A stretch of 5,982 nt of DNA from Wenzhouxiangella sp. (GCA_007121485.1 SKKM01000112.1:1-5982), one strand, 5' to 3'. Numbered from the stretch's first letter, positions 1-5,982 are shown. A program made the numbers and translations. The notes: generated by a model from the sequence alone, not told the origin.

Positions 1-135
1 CCGGCGTTTGAGCGCGGCGATCGAAAGGCGCCGGGACGATTGCGGCGCAGCATCGGCGCCGAAATGCTCATGGTCATCGGCATCCTGCTCGTGACTGCGA
101 CCATGGTCACCGTCAGTTCACCGGGCGGCGGATGA
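1..135 (+). CDS. C-terminal end of a CopD-like copper resistance membrane protein (5' end outside window)
   Basis: Frame 1 is open from the first base to a TGA at 133-135, giving 44 residues. A basic stretch (ERGDRKAPGRLRRS, about residues 4-17) is followed by IGAEMLMVIGILLVTATMV, a hydrophobic helix, and a short SSPGGG tail. An Arg-rich loop, then a Glu-containing last transmembrane helix ending in V-T-A and a Ser/Pro-rich tail, is how CopD-family proteins (copper resistance D, also fused in YcnJ) usually end. They are inner-membrane proteins thought to take part in copper transport together with periplasmic CopC. The copper ATPase gene 55 bp downstream on the same strand supports the call and suggests one operon. 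Only the C-terminus is visible, so another polytopic membrane protein is possible; the reading frame is more secure than the family. Confidence 0.6.
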   Translation, partial: PAFERGDRKAPGRLRRSIGAEMLMVIGILLVTATMVTVSSPGGG

Positions 136-176
136 AAATCACCAAATCAAGAGGACAGCACTGGTCAGTCCTCCTG

Positions 177-182
177 AAGGAG
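177..182 (+). promoter_or_regulatory. Shine-Dalgarno site of the copper ATPase gene
   Basis: AAGGAG lies 8 nt upstream of the ATG at 191, a near-ideal match in sequence and spacing, and fixes that start. The upstream CTCC at 171-174 could pair with GGAG at 179-182 around a TGAA loop, so the site may be partly masked in the mRNA. Confidence 0.75.
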
Positions 183-190
183 TCATCGTC

Positions 191-2479
191 ATGAATGAAA
201 ACACCGAAAGCCGCACCCCCGGACCTTATCGCCTGGTAGTCCCGGGCATGGGATCCGATCACTGCGCCGGCATCGTGCGCTCATCACTGGAGCGCCTCGA
301 CGGCATCGAGTCCATCCGCACCAACATCTCCAACCATCGCGTGCAGGTCAAGGTCGGTGACGACGGACCCGATCTTGAAAGTATCCGCACGACGGTAGAA
401 AACGCCGGCTATGAGGTCGATGAAGCCATCGACGAGGCCCAAGACCAAGGTCGCGACAGCGCCGAGATGGAAGAGGAATGGCTCGAGCGCGCGTGGCGTC
501 GCTTCGTCATTGCCGCCATTCCGACCACGATCATCATGATCCTGATGATGCCGCACATGTTCTGGCAGCCGATTCCCGGCTACCTGGCCATCATCGCGAT
601 CCTCGCCTTCCCCGTGGTCTTTCTCTACGGCGGCTGGGCCACCCATGTCTCCTCGTGGAAAGCGATCACCAACCGTACGGCCAACATGGATGTGCTGATC
701 TCGATGGGCTCGCTGCCGCCCTACCTGATCGGCCTGGCCGGCTTCATCTGGCCGATGACCTCGTTCATCGAGATGGCGGCCACCATCATGACCTTCCACC
801 TGCTGGGCCGCTACCTGGAAACCCGGGCCAAGGGCCGGGCATCGCAGGCGATCAAGAAGCTGCTCACGCTCAGCGCCAAGACCGCCCGTGTCGAACGCGA
901 TGGCGAGGAAGTCGAGGTTCCGGTGGGCGAATTGGAAATCGGTGATGTGATGATCGTGCGCCCGGGCGACAAGATCCCCACCGATGGCAAGATCGTCTCC
1001 GGATCCAGCCATGTCGACGAATCCATTGCCACCGGCGAATCCATGCCGGTGGAAAAGAGCGCCGGTGACGAAGTGCTTGGCGCCACCATCAACAAGGAAG
1101 GCCGGCTCAAGGTGGAGGCCATCCGCATCGGCAGTGACACCTTCCTGTCACAGGTCATCCGCATGGTCGAGGAGGCGCAGAGTTCGCACGTTCCGATCCA
1201 GGAGTTTGCCGACAAGGTCACCGCACGGTTCGTGCCGGCGGTTATCGTCATCGCGCTGCTCTCGCTGGTTGGCTGGTTGCTGTTCGCGGACCAGCTGCGC
1301 CCGATCCTCGACTGGGGCGCCGGCTTCCTGCCCTGGGTCAACCCCGAAGCCACAACACCGATTCTCGCCATTCTGGCGGCGATTGCCGTGCTGGTGATCG
1401 CCTGCCCCTGCGCTCTCGGCCTGGCTACGCCGACCGCCCTGATGGTGGGCTCAGGGCTCGGCGCCGAACGCGGCGTCCTGATCCGTTCCGGAGAAGCCAT
1501 CCAGACCATGAAGGATCTGAAGGTCGTGGTGCTGGACAAGACCGGCACCATCACCCGAGGCGAACCGGAACTGGTTGACGTCGTCGCGGCAGAAGGCGAA
1601 GACGGGGAATCGGTATTGGCCCTGGCCGCCGCGGTGGAGAATGCCTCCGAACACCCGCTGGCCCGGGCGGTCGTGGAAGATGCACGATCGCGCAAGGTCG
1701 AATTCGCCGATGTGGACGACTTCGAGTCGGTCACCGCCCGCGGTGTTCGGGGCAAGGTCGATGATCAATCCATCCTGATCGGCAACCGCCGTCTGCTCGA
1801 TGATGAAGGCATCAGCGGACTTGAGGCACTCGACGAAGCGCTGGCCGAACAGGAAGCCCAGGGACGGACCGCGGTGATCGTCGCCCGGGATGGAAAAGCC
1901 GTCGGCATCGTGTCGGTGGCCGATGCCATCAAGGAGGACTCGAAGGCCGCCATCGAGGCCATGCACGGGCTGGATCTGCGCGTGGTCATGATCACCGGGG
2001 ACAACGAACGCGCGGCAAAAGCCGTGGCCGAGGAGGTTGGCATCGACGAGGTGCACGCCGGCGTCCTGCCCGACGGCAAGGTCGACGAGATCAAGGCCCT
2101 GCAGAAACGCTTTGGCCCGCACGTGGCCATGGTCGGCGATGGCATCAACGATGCACCGGCGCTCAAGCAAGCCAATGTCGGCATCGCCATCGGCGCCGGC
2201 GCCGACGTCGCCATCGAGGCGGCCGACATCACCCTGGTTTCCGGGCAATTGCCCAAGGTCGTCGAAGCCATCCGGCTATCGCAGGCCACGTTCCGCAAGA
2301 TCGTGCAGAACCTGTTCTGGGCCTTCGGCTACAACGTCGCCGCCATCCCGATCGCTGCCGTCGGTCTGCTGCACCCCATGATCGGCGTCATCGCCATGAC
2401 GGCCAGTTCCCTCTCGGTGATCGGCAACTCGGTTCTGCTCAAGCAGGCCAGGCTGACACCAACCGCATCGAGCCAATGA
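191..2479 (+). CDS. copA: Cu(+)-exporting P1B-1-type ATPase, CopA family
   Basis: This 762-residue inner-membrane pump (family range about 700-850) couples ATP hydrolysis to export of Cu(+) from the cytosol. Visible in order: one N-terminal heavy-metal-associated domain (about 12-80); two leading helices (about 104-121 and 129-148) ending in the Gly-Gly kink at 147-148; helices at about 166-187 and 191-208; the actuator motif TGES (281-284); a helix at about 345-366; the ion-site CPC (405-407); the phosphorylated Asp449 in DKTGT; the SEHPL nucleotide-binding motif with His488-Pro489; TGDN (602-605); GDGIND (649-654); and the last two helices with N707, Y714-N715 and P720, then P729, M736, S739-S740 and N746-S747. 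CPC plus YN plus MxxSS is the established Cu(+)/Ag(+) signature, which separates it from Zn/Cd/Pb and Co pumps. The odd point is Ser22 in the metal-binding loop GMGSDHC, where CxxC is usual, leaving only Cys25. The start at 191 has an AAGGAG 8 nt upstream. The gene follows a CopD-like gene, which fits a copper-resistance operon; no CueR-type operator was recognised in the 55-bp gap. Confidence 0.97.
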   Translation: MNENTESRTPGPYRLVVPGMGSDHCAGIVRSSLERLDGIESIRTNISNHRVQVKVGDDGPDLESIRTTVENAGYEVDEAIDEAQDQGRDSAEMEEEWLERAWRRFVIAAIPTTIIMILMMPHMFWQPIPGYLAIIAILAFPVVFLYGGWATHVSSWKAITNRTANMDVLISMGSLPPYLIGLAGFIWPMTSFIEMAATIMTFHLLGRYLETRAKGRASQAIKKLLTLSAKTARVERDGEEVEVPVGELEIGDVMIVRPGDKIPTDGKIVSGSSHVDESIATGESMPVEKSAGDEVLGATINKEGRLKVEAIRIGSDTFLSQVIRMVEEAQSSHVPIQEFADKVTARFVPAVIVIALLSLVGWLLFADQLRPILDWGAGFLPWVNPEATTPILAILAAIAVLVIACPCALGLATPTALMVGSGLGAERGVLIRSGEAIQTMKDLKVVVLDKTGTITRGEPELVDVVAAEGEDGESVLALAAAVENASEHPLARAVVEDARSRKVEFADVDDFESVTARGVRGKVDDQSILIGNRRLLDDEGISGLEALDEALAEQEAQGRTAVIVARDGKAVGIVSVADAIKEDSKAAIEAMHGLDLRVVMITGDNERAAKAVAEEVGIDEVHAGVLPDGKVDEIKALQKRFGPHVAMVGDGINDAPALKQANVGIAIGAGADVAIEAADITLVSGQLPKVVEAIRLSQATFRKIVQNLFWAFGYNVAAIPIAAVGLLHPMIGVIAMTASSLSVIGNSVLLKQARLTPTASSQ

Positions 2480-2521
2480 CCAGAGCCTGAAGGCCATGCA
2501 AACACTTCGATTCAGCCTGGA

Positions 2522-2538
2522 GTGAAGCGCAACTTCAC
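2522..2538 (+). terminator. Hairpin between convergent genes, weak terminator candidate
   Basis: A perfect 6-bp stem GTGAAG/CTTCAC encloses the loop CGCAA, 42 nt after the copA stop. It is followed only by CTTT, so the U-tract is poor. A second stem, GGGCC/GGCCC with a TTT loop (2555-2567), follows, and a third, GCCAG/CTGGC, lies at 2591-2607. One of them may stop or stabilise copA transcripts before they run into the opposing gene, but none is a classic intrinsic terminator. Confidence 0.3.
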
Positions 2539-2611
2539 CTTTGGCGCCATTGTCGGGCCTTTGGCCCTGGCACACAGCGATCCGGACACCGCCAGCATGG
2601 ATCTGGCCTAG
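2522..2611 (+). other. Doubtful 29-codon ORF after copA (possible small peptide or gene remnant)
   Basis: A GTG at 2522 opens 29 codons ending in TAG at 2609-2611. The peptide starts V-K-R-N-F-T-F and runs into a hydrophobic stretch AIVGPLALA followed by polar residues, resembling a short signal peptide. Its stop overlaps the stop of the convergent methyltransferase gene in the shared CTAG. It is in the same frame as copA, beyond that gene's TGA. There is no convincing ribosome binding site, and 29 open codons in GC-rich DNA can arise by chance. It may be a small peptide, the decayed end of a former gene, or noise; I favour the last two. Confidence 0.15.
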
Positions 2612-3465
2612 TCACTCGCTTGATGGGCGAAGATCATCAGCCGATAACGCATGGTCCCCCGCCTGTAGGCCACGGTCAGCGCGTTGCCGCCGATCATGTT
2701 GGCGAACAACGGCCATCGGTTGCCGCCCAGGGCATCGGCCAAGGGCGCCAGTGCGCGCAGCGCCAGGTCGCGCCAGCGGTTGAGGCGCAGATATTGGGTC
2801 AAATCCTCATCGACCAGGCAATGCAGCCCCGCTGCCGCCGCCGTGGCCTTCAAGCCCTCCGCGTCCGGAACGTGACCCAGGCGCCAGCCGCGGCGAAAAG
2901 AGGCGACCAGGTGCCGGTCGGCGACCGATAGCTGGGACTCCGGCCGGGCCAACATGTCGTCGACGATCACCAGCTTGCCGGTCCGGCTCAAGCCACGGGC
3001 AGCGGCCGCCAGGAAGGCCGCGGCAGACGGCGCGTGCACGTGACTCTCTATGGCCACCACGAGGTCCGCCGGGCGATCTGCCGGCTGCAGGAAATCAGTG
3101 CAGGTAATGCGCAGTCGCGAGTCAAGGCCGCGCGCTGCGGCCTCCTGTGCCGCCATCGCGGCTTGCCGCGGGCTCAGGGTTAGGCCGTCCAGTTCTGCGT
3201 CGGGCCAGGCTTGGGCAAAATGAAACAGGCTGCCGCCTACGCCGCAGCCCAGGTCCCGGACCCGTTCCGGCGCAGCGGTCGCCCGGCCGGCCCAGCTTTC
3301 CACAATTCTCTGGTTGATGCGGCTTGTTGCCTGTTCGGAGTTCGCCACCCCGGGCTCCCACAAGGCGCGGTGGATCGCAAGGCTGCGGCCGCTTCCGCCA
3401 TAGCGAAGAAACCGCGCGGTGTTGGCGTCGTAGTAATCCTGCAGCCGGCGGGTTTGAGAGGTCAC
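2608..3465 (-). CDS. Class I SAM-dependent methyltransferase, substrate unknown
   Basis: The 285-residue protein has a Rossmann-type methyltransferase fold. Residue numbers count from the GTG start. The N-terminus carries YYDANTARFLRYG (about 11-23), a block seen in several small-molecule methyltransferases. Motif I is RDLGCGVGG (70-78), the SAM-binding glycine loop, with Asp93 in DGLTLSP as the likely ribose-binding acidic region. DLVVAIESHVHAP (about 134-146) is the motif IV area, and GKLVIVDD (163-170) ends the core. The C-terminal part is helical and closes with YRLMIFAHQ. The frame stays open upstream to 3618, but that would overlap the divergent cytochrome gene. The GTG at 3463-3465 has AGGAAGG 4 nt upstream on the minus strand and starts just before the conserved part, so I chose it. 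An in-frame ATG at 3541-3543 is the alternative (311 residues). It is convergent with the copper ATPase gene. The neighbourhood does not reveal its substrate; C- or O-methylation of a small or isoprenoid molecule is only a guess. Confidence 0.85.
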   Translation of the reverse strand: MTSQTRRLQDYYDANTARFLRYGGSGRSLAIHRALWEPGVANSEQATSRINQRIVESWAGRATAAPERVRDLGCGVGGSLFHFAQAWPDAELDGLTLSPRQAAMAAQEAAARGLDSRLRITCTDFLQPADRPADLVVAIESHVHAPSAAAFLAAAARGLSRTGKLVIVDDMLARPESQLSVADRHLVASFRRGWRLGHVPDAEGLKATAAAAGLHCLVDEDLTQYLRLNRWRDLALRALAPLADALGGNRWPLFANMIGGNALTVAYRRGTMRYRLMIFAHQASD

Positions 3466-3541
3466 GGGGCCTTCCTGGAATGCCACGCGCCGATGGTACA
3501 CTCCGCCCGTCGACGCCCCCTCGCCCCCATCGGAGCACTCC
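3466..3541. promoter_or_regulatory. Divergent intergenic region with possible promoters
   Basis: These 76 bp separate the GTG of the methyltransferase (minus) from the ATG of the cytochrome (plus) and must hold signals for both if each has its own promoter. On the plus strand, TGGTACACT (3494-3502) resembles an extended -10 element, with TACACT matching 4 of 6 consensus bases. Its reverse complement contains TACCAT, also 4 of 6, so the two start regions could overlap. No good -35 box is visible on either strand. The region also holds an 8-bp palindrome CGTCGACG (3508-3515) and two CGCCCCC repeats (3514-3520 and 3522-3528). Confidence 0.3.
3532..3535 (+). promoter_or_regulatory. Shine-Dalgarno site of the cytochrome c gene
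   Basis: GGAG lies 6 nt before the ATG at 3542 and supports that start, which also places a clean hydrophobic anchor at the N-terminus. Confidence 0.6.
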
Positions 3542-4147
3542 ATGCTGTTCGCCAGGCACGCACTGATCACCTTGCTGCTGGTCGCCGTCATCGGAGCGTG
3601 CATTGCCGCATGGATCATCGTGGGCGGTCGTTTCGACGTATCGGTCGCGGCCCAGTTGCCACAGCCTGTGCACGATCTGATCCATCAGACCCGGGTCAAC
3701 GCCGTGCGCCGGGAAGCGCGCCATTTGCAGGCGCCGCCCGTCGACCTGGAGGACGAATCGGTCTTGTTTCCGGCCGTGCTGGGCTTTCAGTCCATGTGCA
3801 TCGACTGCCATCACCCACCCGGTGGACAGCCTTCCGAGCTGGCACGCAGTCTCAACCCGAAGCCGGCCGACTTGAGCGATGCGGCCGGCAAACGCAGCCT
3901 GGAAGAACTGTTCTGGGTCACCCGCAACGGGATCCGCATGAGCGCCATGCCGGCCTGGGGCACGACACGCAGCGACGAGGAACTGTTGGCGATCGCCGCA
4001 CTGCTCACCCGATTCCCGACGCTCTCTGCCGAGCGCTACGGAGAGCTGCTGGAATCCGCCCGGGCCGCCGGATTCAGTCAGGACCCAAACACCTGGCATG
4101 AACGTGAAGATTCCCTGTCAAAACGAATGGACTCAAACTGGCACTGA
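3542..4147 (+). CDS. Membrane-anchored class I cytochrome c (mono-heme)
   Basis: The 201-residue protein starts with a hydrophobic helix (about 7-28), read as an uncleaved anchor or signal peptide that places the rest in the periplasm. One covalent heme site, CIDCH, lies at 86-90 with His90 as the proximal ligand. Met136 in MSAMPAWG is the likely second axial ligand; R-M-x-x-M-P-A-W-G followed by D-E-E-L is typical of small class I cytochromes c that shuttle electrons. The linker (30-80) is rich in charged residues and matches no domain I can name. The C-terminal tail (about 160-201) extends beyond the usual fold and ends in a charged, helix-like stretch. The ATG at 3542 has GGAG 6 nt upstream. 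The next gene begins 4 nt after the stop, so the two are probably one transcript. Electron donor and acceptor are unknown: there is no oxidase, dehydrogenase or second heme gene in the window. Confidence 0.9.
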   Translation: MLFARHALITLLLVAVIGACIAAWIIVGGRFDVSVAAQLPQPVHDLIHQTRVNAVRREARHLQAPPVDLEDESVLFPAVLGFQSMCIDCHHPPGGQPSELARSLNPKPADLSDAAGKRSLEELFWVTRNGIRMSAMPAWGTTRSDEELLAIAALLTRFPTLSAERYGELLESARAAGFSQDPNTWHEREDSLSKRMDSNWH

Positions 4148-4151
4148 TTGC

Positions 4152-4940
4152 ATGAACAACGAACCAGCGCAAGAACTCCGCAGACCCGGCCTTTCAAGGA
4201 CCATCACGGGATTCCTACTGTTCGGCGCGGCACTGCTCGCGGCAGCGTCGGCGGCGAGCGAGTCCGGGCTCGGCCTGGACGCTGACAGCATCGCCACCGG
4301 TCGCTTCAGCTACATCACCAGCCTGCAAATCGGCAGCATCGACAGCCAGATCGAGTCGGTGCGCGAGATCAGCGCCGACCGGGTCGACGGACGGCCCAGC
4401 CTCAGGATTGAAACCATTACCGTTACCGGTATGGGTGAAACCGTCGACCTGTTGCAGCTCGACGCCGCCAGCCTGTACCCGCTGCAGCGGCGCATCAGCC
4501 AGGGTAGCGGACGCATGGAGCTGGAATACGCGGCGGACCGCGTGACCGGCCTGATCCAGGCCGCCGGCCAGCTGATCAGCGTGGATCTGGCCCTGGCCGA
4601 ACCGGCCTACGCCGGCGATGCGGGCCTGGACACCTTGCTGCTGGGCTTGCCGTTGCGTGAGGGCCTGAGCGGTGAACTCCGGGCCATCGAAACCGATGTC
4701 GATGTTTACGTGCAGCGCTTCAGCTTCGCGGTGGATGCAGCGGAAATGGTCGAAACGCCGGCCGGTCGCTTCGACAGCTGGCCGGTTCGCATCCAGGCGA
4801 TCGACGATCCGGACTACCGCCAGACGGTCTGGCTGAGCAAGCAGCTGCCGCGTCTGTTCGTGCAGGCAGAAGCGCCGGTGCCGGCCGACGCAGGAGGCGG
4901 CGTGGTGCTTACCCAATTGGCCGCCATCGACGGAGACTGA
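4152..4940 (+). CDS. Exported protein of unknown function, DUF3108-like
   Basis: With the start at 4152 the protein has 262 residues. The N-terminus shows an Arg-containing n-region (R10, R11, R16), a hydrophobic core (about 18-35) and small residues around S33-A34-A35, a plausible signal peptidase I site, so it is likely periplasmic or on the outer membrane. The mature part is beta-rich with alternating hydrophobic residues. Near the end, VETPAGRFDSWPVRI is followed by a VWLSK block and then PRLFVQAEAP. This 'tPAGrF..' then 'vWls...P' order resembles DUF3108 and related LolA-like barrel proteins; that is resemblance recalled by eye, not a search result. No catalytic motif or cysteine is visible in the mature part. 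The frame is also open from an ATG at 4098, but that adds 18 residues ahead of a good signal peptide and overlaps the cytochrome gene by 50 bp, so 4152 is preferred, although neither start has a clear Shine-Dalgarno. The 4-nt spacing implies translational coupling with the cytochrome. Confidence 0.75.
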   Translation: MNNEPAQELRRPGLSRTITGFLLFGAALLAAASAASESGLGLDADSIATGRFSYITSLQIGSIDSQIESVREISADRVDGRPSLRIETITVTGMGETVDLLQLDAASLYPLQRRISQGSGRMELEYAADRVTGLIQAAGQLISVDLALAEPAYAGDAGLDTLLLGLPLREGLSGELRAIETDVDVYVQRFSFAVDAAEMVETPAGRFDSWPVRIQAIDDPDYRQTVWLSKQLPRLFVQAEAPVPADAGGGVVLTQLAAIDGD

Positions 4941-4951
4941 GGCGACCAACC

Positions 4952-4970
4952 GGCCGATTCGGTCGGCTTT
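4952..4970 (+). terminator. Candidate intrinsic terminator after the cytochrome/DUF3108-like pair
   Basis: A 5-bp GC-rich stem GCCGA/TCGGC (4953-4957 with 4963-4967), extendable by a G-T wobble, encloses TTCGG and is followed by TTT. It lies 12 nt after the stop of the preceding gene and before the next start. The short stem and three-T tail make it weak. Confidence 0.4.
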
Positions 4971-4975
4971 GCGAA

Positions 4976-4981
4976 AATAAT
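4976..4981 (+). promoter_or_regulatory. Possible -10 element of the BCCT transporter gene
   Basis: AATAAT matches 5 of 6 bases of TATAAT and stands out as an AT-rich spot in GC-rich DNA, 25 nt before the ATG at 5007. No TTGACA-like box occurs 16-18 nt upstream, where the hairpin sits, so this is only suggestive. Confidence 0.2.
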
Positions 4982-5006
4982 GCGCCGCTTCCAGTAGGCT
5001 TGCGCA

Positions 5007-5982
5007 ATGTCGTCGAAAAGCCCCGCCCTGAGAAGCACGCTGCTGCTGCCGGTCTTCCTGCCGGCCATCATCTTCATCGTCCTGCTCATCGTCGGCACGG
5101 TCAGCAACCCGGAACTGGCCGGCGAGCTGTTTGCCGCCACCCTGGAACAGATCACGGCGCGCTTCGGCTGGTTCTACATGCTGGCGGTGGCCCTGTTCCT
5201 GGTGTTCATCGTCGGTATCGCGCTGACACGCTGGGGCAACATCAAGCTGGGGCCGGATCATGCCGAGCCCGAATACGGTTTCGCCTCATGGTTCGCCATG
5301 CTGTTCTCGGCCGGCTACGGCATTGCGCTGCTGTTTTTCGGCGTCGCCGAACCGGTGCTGCACTACGCCGAGCCGCCGACCGGTGCGGCCGAGACCGTCG
5401 ATGCGGCCAAGCAGGCCATGCAGATCGCCTTTTTCCACTGGGGCTTTCATATCTGGGCGATCTACGGACTGACCGGCCTGGTGCTGGCGTACTTTTCCTT
5501 TCGGCACGGGCTGCCGCTGTCCATGCGCTCCGCCCTGTACCCGCTGATCGGCGACAAGATCTACGGACCCATCGGCCACGCCGTCGATACCTTCGCCATT
5601 CTCGGCACGATGTTCGGCATCGCCACCACGCTGGGCCTGTCGGTGGCCCAGATCAACGCCGGAGTCAACTACATCTGGGACGTGCCGGTCAACACCACGG
5701 TACAGATCATTTTCATCGCCGTGATCACCCTGGCCGCAATCGCCTCGGTGGTGGCCGGGCTGGACAAGGGCATCAAGCGCCTGTCCATCGTCAACATGAG
5801 CCTGGTGCTGTTCCTGCTGGGTTTCGTCTTCATCTTCGGGCCCACGGTGCTGCTGCTCGAGACCTTTCTGCAGAACACCGGCGCCTATCTCAACAACATC
5901 GTCGCGCGCACGTTCAACCTGCAGGCCTACGAGCGCAGCGACTGGATCGGCAACTGGACCCTGTTCATTTTCGGCTGGACCA
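5007..5982 (+). CDS. BCCT-family transporter for betaine, choline or related amines (3' end outside window)
   Basis: 325 codons are present; the family is usually 500-700 residues, so somewhat over half is visible. BCCT carriers are inner-membrane, LeuT-fold secondary transporters driven by Na+ or H+ that take up glycine betaine, choline, carnitine or ectoine for osmoprotection or as nutrients. Supporting segments: a first helix (about 12-30); a second (about 55-74); the glycine-rich family motif SAGYGIALLFFGVAEP (101-116); FHWGFHIWAIYG (143-154), whose W145, W150 and Y153 match the aromatic substrate-box positions described for BetP; and FGIATTLGLSVAQINAGV (203-220). The frame ends in NWTLFIFGWT, just inside the family signature around the W-rich helix, where the window stops. 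The start is well fixed: an in-frame TAG at 4995-4997 leaves ATG 5007 as the only good start, with AGG 8 nt upstream as a weak ribosome site. The N-terminus is short, without the long cytosolic extension of osmosensing BetP. Substrate cannot be decided. Confidence 0.93.
   Translation, partial: MSSKSPALRSTLLLPVFLPAIIFIVLLIVGTVSNPELAGELFAATLEQITARFGWFYMLAVALFLVFIVGIALTRWGNIKLGPDHAEPEYGFASWFAMLFSAGYGIALLFFGVAEPVLHYAEPPTGAAETVDAAKQAMQIAFFHWGFHIWAIYGLTGLVLAYFSFRHGLPLSMRSALYPLIGDKIYGPIGHAVDTFAILGTMFGIATTLGLSVAQINAGVNYIWDVPVNTTVQIIFIAVITLAAIASVVAGLDKGIKRLSIVNMSLVLFLLGFVFIFGPTVLLLETFLQNTGAYLNNIVARTFNLQAYERSDWIGNWTLFIFGWT

Noticed and set aside
136..190. Search for a CueR or CopR operator ahead of copA
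   Set aside because: No ACCTTCC-type dyad with the expected spacing is visible; regulation may lie upstream of the window.
811..1755. Minus-strand Ser/Thr/Arg-rich open frame inside copA (with similar ones at 284-1012, 1451-2248 and 1765-2298)
   Set aside because: Shadow frames of an intact, motif-complete ATPase; low-complexity composition and no ribosome site.
3122..4099. Minus-strand open frame of 325 codons
   Set aside because: It lies in another frame of the methyltransferase and opposite the cytochrome gene, which has a clear CxxCH and axial Met; the product shows no domain.
3211..4101. Plus-strand open frame of 296 codons
   Set aside because: It runs antisense to the methyltransferase and then out of frame through the cytochrome gene; it is Arg/Pro/Ala-rich and has no recognisable motif.
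4098..4151. Upstream ATG start for the DUF3108-like protein
   Set aside because: It would overlap the cytochrome gene by 50 bp, lacks a ribosome site, and would place 18 polar residues before an otherwise normal signal peptide.
4416..4433. TTACCG repeat and TACCGGTA palindrome
   Set aside because: They sit inside coding sequence and are explained by codons for a T-V-T-G segment; no second copy elsewhere.
4215..5261. Long minus-strand open frame (348 codons) opposite the DUF3108-like gene and the BCCT start
   Set aside because: Composition is rich in Gln, His, Asp and Arg with no domain, it spans two well-supported plus-strand genes and their gap, and it is typical of antisense frames in GC-rich DNA.

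Overview
The window is a GC-rich (by eye roughly 60-65%), densely coded bacterial segment. Codon use, the gene set and the protein styles suggest a Proteobacterium, most likely a gammaproteobacterium living where copper and osmotic stress matter. That placement is inference from general features; there is no rRNA or other taxonomic marker here.

Layout: (1) 1-135, plus strand: the last 44 codons of a membrane protein whose end looks like the CopD copper-resistance family. (2) 191-2479, plus: a complete Cu(+)-exporting P1B-1 ATPase (CopA type) with all catalytic and metal-site motifs intact, except that its single N-terminal metal-binding domain has Ser in place of the first Cys of CxxC. Genes 1 and 2 are 55 bp apart on the same strand and read as a copper-handling unit. 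(3) 2480-2607: a convergent gap holding weak hairpins and a 29-codon ORF of doubtful reality. (4) 2608-3465, minus: a class I SAM-dependent methyltransferase of unknown substrate, probably starting at GTG. (5) 3466-3541: a short divergent intergenic region with C-rich tandem repeats. (6) 3542-4147 and 4152-4940, plus: a membrane-anchored mono-heme cytochrome c and, 4 nt later, an exported protein of unknown function resembling DUF3108; these look co-transcribed. (7) 4941-5006: a gap with a modest terminator-like hairpin. (8) 5007 to the window end, plus: the first 325 codons of a BCCT-family transporter for betaine, choline or a related quaternary amine, cut off by the window edge.

How they work together: the CopD-like protein and CopA plausibly share copper homeostasis, with CopA pumping cytosolic Cu(+) outward. 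The cytochrome and its exported partner act at or outside the cytoplasmic membrane, but their shared job cannot be read from the sequence. The BCCT carrier is probably an independent osmolyte or choline uptake gene. No mobile element, CRISPR array, tRNA or rRNA was seen, and no stretch above 300 bases lacks a gene. Apart from a few small oddities this is an ordinary chromosomal region; I found no convincing undescribed system.
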